Positions 30,362 through 40,230 of a stretch of 64,000 nt of DNA are shown in pieces. The notes below the pieces were generated by a model. It worked only from the letters and a program-made list of their open reading frames with translations, was not told the origin of the DNA and ran no database searches. Source of the DNA: Lachnospiraceae bacterium (GTDB lineage: Bacteria; Bacillota; Clostridia; Lachnospirales; Lachnospiraceae); the NCBI GenBank assembly GCA_016286555.1, contig JAEETA010000003.1:81556-145555 (forward strand), given 5' to 3'. Numbering within the stretch: position 1 is the stretch's first letter; every line of letters begins with the position of its first letter. Both the position numbers and the translations under genes were made by a program.

Positions 30362-31090
30362 ATGTATTTTGATCCGTACGCGGTCCTGGGGGTGTCCCGG
30401 GATGCCTCTGAGGAGGAGATCAAAAAAGCATACCGAAGCCTGAGCAGAAAATATCATCCCGACTCCAATGTGGGGAATCCGAATCAGGAGCAGGCAGAGG
30501 AAAAATTCAAAGAGATTCAGGCCGCATACAAGCAGATTATGAAGGAGCGGACGCAGGGGTACAGCAGCAATTTCAGCGGTTTTGGCGGAGGTACCTATGG
30601 CGGCGCTTCCGGTTCATCCGCCGGCAGTACGACCTGGGGAAGCACCAAGGCTTCCTGGGAGAGTGGCAATACTTCTTCGAAATATGGCGGAGAAGCCTGC
30701 GGCTATGAGGAGAACATGGTACTTCGGGCTGCGGGTAATTATGTTCGGAGTGGCTATTACAAGGAAGCCAGGAATCTGCTGGATGAGATCCCGTTTGATG
30801 AAAGAAACGCACGGTGGTATTATTACAGCGCATGTGCGAACAACGGTCTCGGAAACAACCTTCAGGCACTGTCCCACGCCCGCAGGGCGGTAGCGATGGA
30901 ACCTGCAAATCTGGAATACAGGTCCTTCCTGAACAAACTGGAAGTGGCGGGCGAATGGTACACCGAGCGGCAGTCCTTCTACGGATTCCCGGTGACCAGA
31001 GGGGACGATTATTGTCTGAAGATGTGCATCGCCAATCTGCTTTGCAATCTGGCCTGCGGTGGCAGCGGACTGTGTTGCGCAAGGTATTAA
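30362..31090 (+). CDS. J-domain (DnaJ-like) protein
   Basis: [31 protein letters not shown] (HPD motif). Confidence 0.92.
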   Translation: MYFDPYAVLGVSRDASEEEIKKAYRSLSRKYHPDSNVGNPNQEQAEEKFKEIQAAYKQIMKERTQGYSSNFSGFGGGTYGGASGSSAGSTTWGSTKASWESGNTSSKYGGEACGYEENMVLRAAGNYVRSGYYKEARNLLDEIPFDERNARWYYYSACANNGLGNNLQALSHARRAVAMEPANLEYRSFLNKLEVAGEWYTERQSFYGFPVTRGDDYCLKMCIANLLCNLACGGSGLCCARY

Positions 31091-31147
31091 TGACCGGTTC
31101 CGTTCGGCGAACGCTCAGCCGGGAATACGCGGGAGGGAGTTTTTGAC

Positions 31148-31555
31148 ATGGATGAAGAATTGCAAAAAGAGTTACAGTCTCTGAAACGGAGCCTTTTGAT
31201 CAACCGGATCCTGAACGGGGTCCTGCTGGCGGTGATGGTGGTGCTGCTGATCTGCGGTATCCGGATGATCCGGATCATCACTCCGGTGATTGACGATGTG
31301 AAGCAGATCTCGGACACCGTGGAGCGTCTGGAATCTCTGGATCTGGCGACGTTGATGGAGAATGTGGACAGCATCGAAACCCAGCTTTCCTCCGTGGACT
31401 GGGACAAGGTGGTGGACAAGATCGACGCCATCGATATGCAGGCTTTCAACGACGGACTGAACACCATCAAGAGCATCGATGTGGAGCAGTTCGGTAAGGC
31501 CATCGAAAATCTGAATTCCATCATGACGGCATTAAAGAGCCTGCCTTTCTTCTGA
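31148..31555 (+). CDS. Hypothetical single-TM protein
   Basis: TM segment (ILNGVLLAVMVVLLICGIRMI) followed by coiled-coil-like region. Confidence 0.65.
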   Translation: MDEELQKELQSLKRSLLINRILNGVLLAVMVVLLICGIRMIRIITPVIDDVKQISDTVERLESLDLATLMENVDSIETQLSSVDWDKVVDKIDAIDMQAFNDGLNTIKSIDVEQFGKAIENLNSIMTALKSLPFF

Positions 31556-31583
31556 TGGGACAGGACGCCTGAAGAAACAGAAA

Positions 31584-31617
31584 AAGCGGTATTTCCGATC
31601 ACTCGGAGATACCGCTT
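31584..31617. terminator. Bidirectional terminator between convergent genes
   Basis: AAGCGGTATtTCCG-atcact-CGGAgATACCGCTT flanked by A and T runs. Confidence 0.75.
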
Positions 31618-31648
31618 GTTTTAGTGCCTGCTTTGTTCTATGGGCGGC

Positions 31649-32167
31649 TTATCCTTCCCACAGAACCACCTTCCCTGCTTTTCTGGAGGCCTTCACATCG
31701 ATGAGACGCTGATTCTCGGAACCGCGGAAGCGGAGCCTCAGATTGCGCTGGGCAAAGATGAACTCCCCGTCCACCAGGACGTCCAGCAGATCCAGAAGAC
31801 GGTGTACGTACTCGTCCCCTTCCGCCTCCCAGCGGAGCAGATCCTCGTAGAGGTAGCCGGTGTAGCTCCAGATGGTCTTGTCCGGAAAACGGTCGTGGAT
31901 CTTCTGAGCCAGGTCATAGACTACGGGACGGTTCTGGGATTCCATAGGCTCGCCCCCCAGGAAGGTAAAGCCGGAGATGTATTCATGATCGACGGCTTCC
32001 AGGATTTCCTTCTCGGTCTCTTCGGTATAAGGCTGGCCGAAGGTGAAGTTCCAGGTCTCGGCGTTAAAGCAGCCTTCGCAATGATGAGTGCAGCCGCTGA
32101 CAAAGAGTGACACCCGGACGCCGGGGCCGTCGGCCACATCGGTTTTCTTGATCACGGAGTAATACAT
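31649..32167 (-). CDS. nrdG: Anaerobic ribonucleoside-triphosphate reductase activating protein
   Basis: Radical-SAM motif CTHHCEGCFN; GFTFLGGEPM; next to nrdD. Confidence 0.95.
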   Translation of the reverse strand: MYYSVIKKTDVADGPGVRVSLFVSGCTHHCEGCFNAETWNFTFGQPYTEETEKEILEAVDHEYISGFTFLGGEPMESQNRPVVYDLAQKIHDRFPDKTIWSYTGYLYEDLLRWEAEGDEYVHRLLDLLDVLVDGEFIFAQRNLRLRFRGSENQRLIDVKASRKAGKVVLWEG

Positions 32168-32208
32168 AAATGCAGGACCTCGCTTCGAAAATCTATTGGT
32201 GCAGTGAA

Positions 32209-32245
32209 TGAAAAAGCCCTATCGGAAGCACTTCCGACAGGGCTT
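32209..32245 (-). terminator. Terminator-like hairpin between nrdD and nrdG
   Basis: AAAGCCCTaTCGGAA-gcac-TTCCGAcAGGGCTTT; T-run on the minus strand. Confidence 0.6.
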
Positions 32246-32261
32246 TCGATCTGTTGATGGA

Positions 32262-34394
32262 TTAAAGGTGAAGTACGCGTGCCTTGATCTCCTTGGTCTT
32301 TCCGGTGTTCCAGAAATTCTCACCAAGGTATCCGCAGGTGCGGCGGGTGACGTTCATCTTGGAATGATCCTTGTTGTGGCACTGAGGGCATTCCCACTCG
32401 TTGTCCGCATTGATGAGAATCTCTCCGTCGTAACCGCAGACATGGCAGTAATCGGACTTGGTATTGAACTCGCCGTACTGGATGTTCTCGGAGATGTACT
32501 TGATCACCGTCTTCACGGATTCCACATTCTGGGTCAGGTTCGGCACCTCGACGTAGGAGATGGCGCCGCCCAGAGACAGGTTCTGGAACTGACTCTCGAA
32601 TGCAAACTTGTCAAAGGCACTGATGGGCTCACGCACATCGATGTGATAGGAGTTGGTGTAGTAACCCTTGTCGGTGACGTTGGGGATGTCGCCGAACTTC
32701 TCGCGGTCGATCCTTGCGAAGCGGTAGCACAGGCTCTCTGCGGGAGTGCCGTAGAGTGCGAAACCGATGTTGGTCTCTGCCTTCCACTGCTTCACGGCGT
32801 CGTTCAGACGCTTCATGACCCGGAGTGCGAACTCCTTACCCACGGGATCGGTGTGGGACACACCCTTCATGGCGTAAGTGGTCTCGTAGAGGCCGATGTA
32901 GCCCAGGGAGATGGAAGAGTAGCCGCCGAAGAGGAGTTTATCAATGGTCTCGCCCTTCTTCAGACGGGCGATGGCACCGTACTGCCAGTGGATGGGGCTT
33001 ACATCGGATCTGATGCCCAGCAGAGCCTTGTGTCTGCACATCAAAGCTTCGAAGCAGATCTGGAGACGCTCATCCATGAGCTTCCAGAACTTCTCCTCGT
33101 CGCCCTTTGCCAGGATACCGATCTGGGGCAGGTTCAGGGAGACGACACCCTGGTTGAAACGGCCTTCGAACTTATACTCGCCGTTCTCGTCCTTCCAGGG
33201 AGCCAGGAAGGAGCGGCAACCCATGGGCGAGAAGACGTTGCCTTCGTAATTCTCACGCATCTTCTTTGCGGAGATGTAATCGGGATACATTCTCTTTGCG
33301 GAGCACTCGGCTGCCAGCTCGGTGACATAGTCATACTTGCCGCCCTTCAGGCAGTTGTTGTCGTCCAGAACGTAAACCAGCTTGGGGAAGGCGGGAGTCA
33401 CATAAACGCCCTTCTCATTCTTGGTTCCCTCGATGCGCTGGCGAAGGATCTCCTGGATGATCTCAACGGTCTCTTCAATATAAGGATCCGTATCGTCGAT
33501 GTGCAGGAACAGAGTGACGAAAGGAGACTGGCCGTTGGTGGTCATCAGGGTATTGATCTGATACTGGATGGTCTGGACGCCGCTCTTGAGCTCGTCACGG
33601 ACACGAAGCTTTACCACGCGCTCCTTGTCCTCCTGGGACATTGCGGAACCGAACTCCTCGTCCAGCTGACGGCGGAATTTATCACGGCTCTTGCGCAGGT
33701 ACTTGCCCAGGTGCTTGATGTTCACGGACTGGCCGCCGTACTGGTTGGAAGCCACTGCCGCGATGATCTGGGTGGTGACGGTGCATGCCACCTGGAAGCT
33801 CTTGGGAGACTCGATCATCTTACCGTTGATGGAGGTACCGTTGTCCAGCATGTCCTGAATATTGATCAGGCAGCAGTTGAAGATGGGCTGGATGAAGTAG
33901 TCCGCATCATGGAAGTGGATCACACCGTTGTCGTGTGCCAGGGAGATGTGCTCCGGCAGCAGAAGACGACGGGTAACATCACGGGAGACCTCGCCCGCGA
34001 TATAATCTCTCTGGGTGGAAGCGAGACGTGTATTCTTATTGGAATTCTCCTCAGCCAGCTCCTTGTTCTCGTCACGGATCAGCTTGAGGATGGACTCGTC
34101 GGTGGTATTGGACTTACGCAGCAGGCTGCGCTGATACCGGTAGACGATGTACTTCTTGGAAAGGGTGTATTTGTTGTGCTCGACCAGGCTCTCCTCGATC
34201 ATATCCTGGATGTGCTCCACGGTGAGGATCTTGCCCTGTGCGCTCTCAAGCTCGACATCGCGCAGGATCAGGTTGATCAGCTCGTCGCTGGCCCGCTCCG
34301 ATTCCTCCACCTCGTTGTTGGCTTTTTTGATAGCGGCTACTATTTTTTGTGCTTCATAGTCAACAATACGGCCGTCTCTTTTTTGAATCTTCAT
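32262..34394 (-). CDS. nrdD: Anaerobic ribonucleoside-triphosphate reductase
   Basis: ATP-cone N-terminus KIQKRDGRIVDYEAQKI; C-terminal CHVCGYDG..ECPQCHN and RRTCGYLGEN glycyl-radical loop; start at ATG 34394. Confidence 0.97.
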   Translation of the reverse strand: MKIQKRDGRIVDYEAQKIVAAIKKANNEVEESERASDELINLILRDVELESAQGKILTVEHIQDMIEESLVEHNKYTLSKKYIVYRYQRSLLRKSNTTDESILKLIRDENKELAEENSNKNTRLASTQRDYIAGEVSRDVTRRLLLPEHISLAHDNGVIHFHDADYFIQPIFNCCLINIQDMLDNGTSINGKMIESPKSFQVACTVTTQIIAAVASNQYGGQSVNIKHLGKYLRKSRDKFRRQLDEEFGSAMSQEDKERVVKLRVRDELKSGVQTIQYQINTLMTTNGQSPFVTLFLHIDDTDPYIEETVEIIQEILRQRIEGTKNEKGVYVTPAFPKLVYVLDDNNCLKGGKYDYVTELAAECSAKRMYPDYISAKKMRENYEGNVFSPMGCRSFLAPWKDENGEYKFEGRFNQGVVSLNLPQIGILAKGDEEKFWKLMDERLQICFEALMCRHKALLGIRSDVSPIHWQYGAIARLKKGETIDKLLFGGYSSISLGYIGLYETTYAMKGVSHTDPVGKEFALRVMKRLNDAVKQWKAETNIGFALYGTPAESLCYRFARIDREKFGDIPNVTDKGYYTNSYHIDVREPISAFDKFAFESQFQNLSLGGAISYVEVPNLTQNVESVKTVIKYISENIQYGEFNTKSDYCHVCGYDGEILINADNEWECPQCHNKDHSKMNVTRRTCGYLGENFWNTGKTKEIKARVLHL

Positions 34395-34472
34395 AACTAA
34401 TTCCTTTCCCAAACCCAGTAAATATGCGTAAAAATAAGGGCGTAACAATCGTTATAGAAATCGCCCTTGACT

Positions 34473-34520
34473 CCACAAGATTTTGTATTCGGTTAGCCGG
34501 TCACTAACTACATCTTGTAG
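34473..34520 (-). promoter_or_regulatory. Pair of candidate NrdR boxes upstream of nrdD
   Basis: ccacaagattttgtat (34473-34488; revcomp ATACAAAATCTTGTGG) and taactacatcttgtag (34505-34520), starts 32 bp apart. Confidence 0.7.
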
Positions 34521-34626
34521 TTTGTATTATATGAGTCGACTCCCGAAAAAGCAAGTGGCTTACATAAATTAATTGGTGATTCTAAAAAATCTGTGAAAAT
34601 CTACAAAAAATCCCTGAGGGTTTTTG

Positions 34627-34655
34627 TTGACATTGAAGAATCGTTAGTCTATACT
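34627..34655 (+). promoter_or_regulatory. Sigma-70 promoter for the Fur-family gene, with palindrome over the -10
   Basis: TTGACA - 17 nt - TATACT; GTTAGT-ctat-ACTAAC palindrome spans the -10. Confidence 0.75.
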
Positions 34656-34819
34656 AACCACTGTTGATAATCGTTTTTCAGTTATCAACAGCGTAGCGAT
34701 GCGGCAAATTCGCCGTGAGAGCGTCATGAGGCTGCGCAGGTCGGCGCGGCGCGGCGCCCCTCAGGGGGAAGTCTGCCGCAAAACGTTTCATCCCGGCCAT
34801 CGGCCGGATCGGAGGTACT

Positions 34820-35263
34820 ATGGAACAGACAAAAATGGTCAGCACCATGCAGAAGGATATCATCATCCAGCGCCTGCGGGAGCGGGGGTGCAGGATCACC
34901 AAGCAGCGCCTGATGCTGCTGGACATCATCCTGGAGGAGGATTGCTCCAGCTGTAAGGAGATCTTCTACAAGGCGGCCAAGATCGACAATACAATAGGAA
35001 CAGCCACGGTGTATCGCATGATCAACACCCTGGAAGAGGTGGGGGCCATCAGCCGCAAGAACATGTACCGTGTCGCTTGCGGTACGGAGTGCTGCGAGAA
35101 GGAAGCCTGCACCGTATATCTGAAGGACGGCGGTGTGCTGGATCTGAACGGAACGGTATGGAACCGTGTCATTCAGGAGGGGCTGCGTGCCTGTAAGCTG
35201 ATCCGCCCGGATCAGAGGGTGGCCTCGGTGGAGGCCGGCACCTGCGAATGCAGCTGTAAATAA
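34820..35263 (+). CDS. Fur-family transcriptional regulator
   Basis: RLRERGCRITKQRLMLLDIILEEDCSSCKEIFYKAAKIDNTIGTATVYRMINTLEEVG; Cys-rich C-terminus. Confidence 0.88.
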   Translation: MEQTKMVSTMQKDIIIQRLRERGCRITKQRLMLLDIILEEDCSSCKEIFYKAAKIDNTIGTATVYRMINTLEEVGAISRKNMYRVACGTECCEKEACTVYLKDGGVLDLNGTVWNRVIQEGLRACKLIRPDQRVASVEAGTCECSCK

Positions 35264-35378
35264 CGGATCCCCTCCCCGGAGCGGACGACAGAGGGCAGAG
35301 ATCCTACGGAGGTAGTGCTTTGAGTGCTCCGAAGTATCGGCCCCACACCACAAAATCAACAACAGGAGATGAACCGAC

Positions 35379-36254
35379 ATGTTTCAGAAGATAGGAAGAA
35401 ACGATCCCTGCTGGTGCGGCAGCGGAAAAAAGTACAAGACCTGCCACGAGGCCTTCGATGCCAGGATCCGTAAGGAACAGATGGCCGGACACATCGTTCC
35501 CCGTCATGACATCATCAAGACCCCGGCCCAGATCGAGAAAATCAAGGAGAGCTGCAAGATCAACATCGCCATTCTGGACGAGATCGAGAAGCAGATCCAT
35601 GAGGGCATGAGCACGGCGGAGATCGATGACATCGTCATGTCCATGAGCGAGGCGGCAGGCGCCATCCCTGCCCCCCTAAACTATGAGGGATACCCCTACA
35701 GCGTGTGCACATCGGTCAACGACCAGGTCTGCCACGGCTTCCCCTCCAAGGACGTGATCCTGAAGAGCGGAGATATCGTCAATGTGGACTGTTCCACCAT
35801 TCTGAACGGGTATTTCTCCGATTCTTCCCGCATGTTCTGCATCGGCGAGGTCAGCGAGGAGAAGCAGCGCCTGGTACAGGTGACGAAGGAAGCCGTCTAC
35901 GCGGGACTGGAGGCCGTAAAGCCCTGGGGCTACCTGGGAGATATGGGCCAGGCTGTCCATGACTACTGCTACGAGCGGGGCTACACCGTGGTCCGGGAGA
36001 TCGGCGGTCACGGCGTGGGTCTGGAATTTCACGAGGATCCCTGGGTAGGGTACCATTCCAAGGCAGGCACCGAGATGCTGCTGGTGCCCGGCATGATCTT
36101 TACCATCGAGCCCATGGTAAATATGGGCAAGGTGGAGATCTACACCGACAAGGAGAACGGCTGGGAGGTCTATACCAAGGATCATCAGCCCTCCGCCCAG
36201 TGGGAGATCATGGTGCTGGTGACTGAGGACGGACACGAAGTGCTGTGCTGGTAG
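35379..36254 (+). CDS. map: Type I methionine aminopeptidase with N-terminal SEC-C motif
   Basis: SEC-C RNDPCWCGSGKKYKTCH; MetAP motifs INVDCSTILNGYFSDSSRMF, GHGVGLEFHEDP, IEPMVNMG. Confidence 0.95.
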   Translation: MFQKIGRNDPCWCGSGKKYKTCHEAFDARIRKEQMAGHIVPRHDIIKTPAQIEKIKESCKINIAILDEIEKQIHEGMSTAEIDDIVMSMSEAAGAIPAPLNYEGYPYSVCTSVNDQVCHGFPSKDVILKSGDIVNVDCSTILNGYFSDSSRMFCIGEVSEEKQRLVQVTKEAVYAGLEAVKPWGYLGDMGQAVHDYCYERGYTVVREIGGHGVGLEFHEDPWVGYHSKAGTEMLLVPGMIFTIEPMVNMGKVEIYTDKENGWEVYTKDHQPSAQWEIMVLVTEDGHEVLCW

Positions 36255-36329
36255 GCGTGATGTCGAAAGCTTTCGCCTGAGATTTGCTTTTCCGATGTCC
36301 AGGAATTACAATGGAATTCTGGTGTAGGC

Positions 36330-38159
36330 ATGGAAACGCGGAGGCTTTTGGAGGAAATACGGTCAATGATTGCGCTCCTGCATGATTACGGATATAAAAA
36401 GATTCTTTTTTTATTCCTTGTTGCTGTCGGCGGTTGCATTTTTCTTTTCGCAAGCCGGAAGAAACTATGGGAACGGAGGTACTCGTTCCTGTTTCTTCTC
36501 GGTGTTGTGGCCGTTACAACCCTTCCCGCGTTAACGGGGAAGGGGCTGGCATACGGTCACGATCTGTTATTCCACATGAATCGTGTGGAATCCCTCACAC
36601 AGGAATTGAGACTGGGGCATTTCCCCGCAAAGATCCCGTATTTGTGGATGGATGGGTACGGCTACCCCAGCTCGATTATGTACAACGATATACTTTTATA
36701 CATTCCGGCGGTTTTGAGGTTGATTGGATTTGATCTCAAAACAGTTTTTTTGTGGTATATTCTTTTGATCAATGCGGGAACTGCCCTCAGTTCATGCGGG
36801 TGCTTTTCCAAAATATTCGCTTCGGAACGGATCGGACAGATTCTCAGTCTGGTCTATTGTATGTCCTCTTACCGGTTGGTAGACCTGTATACCAGAGCCG
36901 CTGTGGGAGAGTACAGTGCTTTTTGCTTTTTTCCGGTCATTGCTTTGGCGATGTGGGAACTGTTGTACGAGGAGAAGGTGGGCCTTCGGCAGGCGATTTT
37001 GTTGGCGTTGGGTGTGTCCGGGGTCCTCTCCGTGCATCTTCTCAGTCTGGTAAGCGTTGGCGTCGGCCTGATTGTTGTATTGCTGTTCCATATCAAGGTC
37101 GTGGGAAAGAAAAACTTTCTTTCCGTAATCTTCGGAGCGATGGGGATTTTTGCCGCGTTGAACGCTTATTATCTGGTTCCCTTTGCAGATTATATATTGA
37201 CTGTTCCTATGAAAATTACCGGGATGTCCTATAGTGGAACTCCCTTTGCTGATCAGGGATCCCGGGCCGGAGTTGATCAGATTTTCGGCGTATTCCGCTC
37301 TGTGATGCCGTTAAAGATCACGGACACACAACTTTCCCCCGGCTTGGTCCTGCTGTTAACCCTGGTCTTTGCATTGCTCCTGTTTGTTAAGGGGATGGGA
37401 AACAGAAGGATGCTTTTTCTGGGAGGGGTAAGCCTGTTTTTCCTGTTTCTTTCTTCCGGAATGTTTCCCTGGGAAGAACTGACCGACCTGTTTCCTTTTG
37501 TGCGCAATGTTGATGTGATACAATTCTCTTGGCGGCTGATGACCTTGCCTGTCGTGTTTTTGACACTTTTGCTGGGAGAGTGTCTGTCAGCCGGCTTTAA
37601 GGATAAGAATCCGAAGGACCGTATTTCAAAGTGCATCGTCGGCGGGATCGTTTTTCTGGAGTTGTTCACGGTGCCTTTCCTGTACACGGACCAAAACAAC
37701 TATTGGGCGGCCTTCAGGGATCAATGGGATCTGAACCTGTCCTATGTGGGAAAGGGAGAGTATCTGCGCCTGGGAAGCACTGTTCCGGAAGAAAAAGCGG
37801 ATCCGATCTTTTATGACCTGGAGGGAAGTGTTCTGGGTTTTCATGGGACGTTCTGCCTGCTCTCCGTGCAAGACGCCGGGAAGGAAGCTTTTGTCCAGAT
37901 TCCCGTATTTAATTATAAGGGATACATCGCCGAGAACGAAGTAACCGGGGAGCGGTTAACGATTGTTGACGGCGATAACAATATGATCCGTGTGCTGATC
38001 CCGGAGAGATATTCGGGAAACGTGCTGGTTACGTTCCGGGAATTGTGGTATTGGCGCCTGGCGGAAACGGTTTCACTTTTGTCAGCATTGATCCTCATTA
38101 TCGGCGGTACGATCTGTCTGCACGGAGCGCGGAGATGTCGAAAAAATGCTGTAGCGTAA
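36330..38159 (+). CDS. Polytopic membrane protein (YfhO/glycosyltransferase-like), paralog A
   Basis: Many TM segments; GHFPAKIPYLWMDGYGYPSSIMYNDILLY shared with 40231-42051. Confidence 0.75.
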   Translation: METRRLLEEIRSMIALLHDYGYKKILFLFLVAVGGCIFLFASRKKLWERRYSFLFLLGVVAVTTLPALTGKGLAYGHDLLFHMNRVESLTQELRLGHFPAKIPYLWMDGYGYPSSIMYNDILLYIPAVLRLIGFDLKTVFLWYILLINAGTALSSCGCFSKIFASERIGQILSLVYCMSSYRLVDLYTRAAVGEYSAFCFFPVIALAMWELLYEEKVGLRQAILLALGVSGVLSVHLLSLVSVGVGLIVVLLFHIKVVGKKNFLSVIFGAMGIFAALNAYYLVPFADYILTVPMKITGMSYSGTPFADQGSRAGVDQIFGVFRSVMPLKITDTQLSPGLVLLLTLVFALLLFVKGMGNRRMLFLGGVSLFFLFLSSGMFPWEELTDLFPFVRNVDVIQFSWRLMTLPVVFLTLLLGECLSAGFKDKNPKDRISKCIVGGIVFLELFTVPFLYTDQNNYWAAFRDQWDLNLSYVGKGEYLRLGSTVPEEKADPIFYDLEGSVLGFHGTFCLLSVQDAGKEAFVQIPVFNYKGYIAENEVTGERLTIVDGDNNMIRVLIPERYSGNVLVTFRELWYWRLAETVSLLSALILIIGGTICLHGARRCRKNAVA

Positions 38160-38173
38160 AAGGATAAGGTTAG

Positions 38174-40228
38174 ATGAAGGGAAAGAAAGATCGTTTTATT
38201 CGGGAGATAGACTGGAAATCGCTGTATTACGGTCCCGCGATTGTTGCGCTGATAACATTCCTGTTTTTTTTCTGGATGTACGGAGTTCGTATTTTGAATC
38301 CGCTCTATACCGACTGGATGATGTTGGGAGGAGATCTGACGCAGCATTATCTCGGGTGGCAGGCCTTTGCAAATGAGACCTGGATGTTCCCTCTGGGAGG
38401 CTTGAGAACCCTTAGTGCCCCAATGACAACGTCTGTTATTTTTACGGACAGCATCCCGCTTATGGCGATTCCATGCAAACTGATTGCGCATTTGATCAAG
38501 GTGCCATTTCAGTATTTTGGGCTCTGGGGATTGCTCTGCTATGAGGCCCAGGCGCTGATCGCCTACCGAATCCTGTCTTACTATACAGAGAATCGTGTAA
38601 ACGCCGTTCTTGGAGGATTGCTTTCTCTCCTGAATCCTTACTATCTGACTTATATGTTTCGACATACGGCTCTTTCCAGCCATTTTATCCTGCTTTTGGC
38701 GTTGGAACTGTGTCTGACTCCTAAAAAATTCGAGGAGAAACGGCGTTTTTTGATGCGCTGTGCTTTATTGGGGCTGATTGCATCCGCAGTGCATATTTAT
38801 CTTCTTTTGATGGTCGGCATCATTCTGGCTGCCTATTGCTTTGCGGATTTTGTGGTGCATCGGCGCTTTTGGCGAAACGCCATCGGTATGGGAGGATTCC
38901 TGGGGACTTCCCTCCTGACGGTCTACATGCTCGGTGGATTCCTGCAGCAGAGTGATACCTACGAAGGGGGCGGCCTCGGGTATTACAGTTTTAATTTGAA
39001 TGGCTTTTGGAACCCCTGGGGATGGTCTCGGATCCTTCCGGAGCTCCCCAGAGTTTATCCGAAACAGGGTGTAGCATATTTGGGCATGGGTGTGTTCTTA
39101 CTGCTTTTGGTAGCCTGCGTCGGTTTTTTCGTACGGCGCAGGAAGAAGGCCATCCGTAAGTGCCTGGTCTCCGTAATTTCTCTGGTGCTCACCTTCCTGG
39201 TCAGCCTGGGATTTGCCGTAACTTATCAGATTACCTACGGAGACCGGATTCTTCGAACTTTTTCTGTTCCCAAGAGAATCGAGGAATTGTGGGGAATCTT
39301 CCGCGTTACGAGCAGAGTTGCGCAGGTATGCGTATATGCGCTGATGTTGAGCGCACTAATCATGGTGTTGCGCTCGCTCTCTCCCAAAATTGTGACCGCC
39401 GTGGTTTTCGCTGTGCTGTGTCTCCAGGCTTTTGATCTCAGCGAAGGTCTCCTCTCTGCCAGAAAAGGCGAGACGTTTGGCAACGTGACATATGAAAATA
39501 CCCTCTCTGAGTTGGAGGTCATGCAGGTCCTGGCGGAGTGCCCGGAATACAGACGCCTGGTACTGGCATCGGATCTTGGCATGGGAACTCCCACCTATGA
39601 TCCGGATACCCTCTACATGTTGGCAGATTGGACCATTAAGAACGGGAAGACCCAGAGTAACTTTTATTTTGCAAGACTCCTGGGAGCGGAAATGGCATAC
39701 AAGACTCAGGAAATGTTGGAAGCCGGCGATTCGACCGATGTGTTTGTGTTCTTTCCCGGCAATTACTTTTTGGCCAAAGACAGGCCCTTCCACTTTTACC
39801 TGGCGGGAGACCTGTTGATCGGTACGAGAGATCCCCTGGAAGGGGTGGATGAGATTCCTCTGAAGATCACGGAATTTAACCTGATGCCCGCCGCCGGCGA
39901 ATACCTGGATCTGGCGGAGGACGATGAGAGTGGCCGGTTGATTCATTATGGCGGCACCAGCTATGGACCGTATATTGAACTGCCTGCCGCAACTTATGAG
40001 GTGGATGTGTTTGGCAATCTCATCGCAAATGCCAGCATTTCTTTCACGGCGGATCGGGGGCAAACGGAAATTACGGATCAAAGTGAGATCATCGCGGCCT
40101 ATCGGGTATTTCATAGGTTTGTGCTGATGGAGCCCGTCGAGGATTTTGAAATGGTGGTGCGAAATCAACAAACTGTCGATTGTAAACTGGAATACGTGAC
40201 TCTCTATCGACTGGATGGACTGGAGTAG
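38174..40228 (+). CDS. Polytopic membrane protein, DUF6311-like
   Basis: GDLTQHYLGWQAFANETWMFPLGG...SVIFTDSIPLMAIPCKL; ~11 TM segments; family from memory. Confidence 0.7.
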   Translation: MKGKKDRFIREIDWKSLYYGPAIVALITFLFFFWMYGVRILNPLYTDWMMLGGDLTQHYLGWQAFANETWMFPLGGLRTLSAPMTTSVIFTDSIPLMAIPCKLIAHLIKVPFQYFGLWGLLCYEAQALIAYRILSYYTENRVNAVLGGLLSLLNPYYLTYMFRHTALSSHFILLLALELCLTPKKFEEKRRFLMRCALLGLIASAVHIYLLLMVGIILAAYCFADFVVHRRFWRNAIGMGGFLGTSLLTVYMLGGFLQQSDTYEGGGLGYYSFNLNGFWNPWGWSRILPELPRVYPKQGVAYLGMGVFLLLLVACVGFFVRRRKKAIRKCLVSVISLVLTFLVSLGFAVTYQITYGDRILRTFSVPKRIEELWGIFRVTSRVAQVCVYALMLSALIMVLRSLSPKIVTAVVFAVLCLQAFDLSEGLLSARKGETFGNVTYENTLSELEVMQVLAECPEYRRLVLASDLGMGTPTYDPDTLYMLADWTIKNGKTQSNFYFARLLGAEMAYKTQEMLEAGDSTDVFVFFPGNYFLAKDRPFHFYLAGDLLIGTRDPLEGVDEIPLKITEFNLMPAAGEYLDLAEDDESGRLIHYGGTSYGPYIELPAATYEVDVFGNLIANASISFTADRGQTEITDQSEIIAAYRVFHRFVLMEPVEDFEMVVRNQQTVDCKLEYVTLYRLDGLE

Positions 40229-40230
40229 AT

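Noticed and set aside
32208-34400. 730-aa plus-strand ORF opposite nrdD
   Set aside because: Shadow ORF; nrdD on the minus strand is unambiguous.
34690-34815. Cobalamin riboswitch in the Fur-family leader
   Set aside because: GGGGGAAGTCTGCCGC superficially similar but conserved GCCACTG-type core and order of elements are absent.
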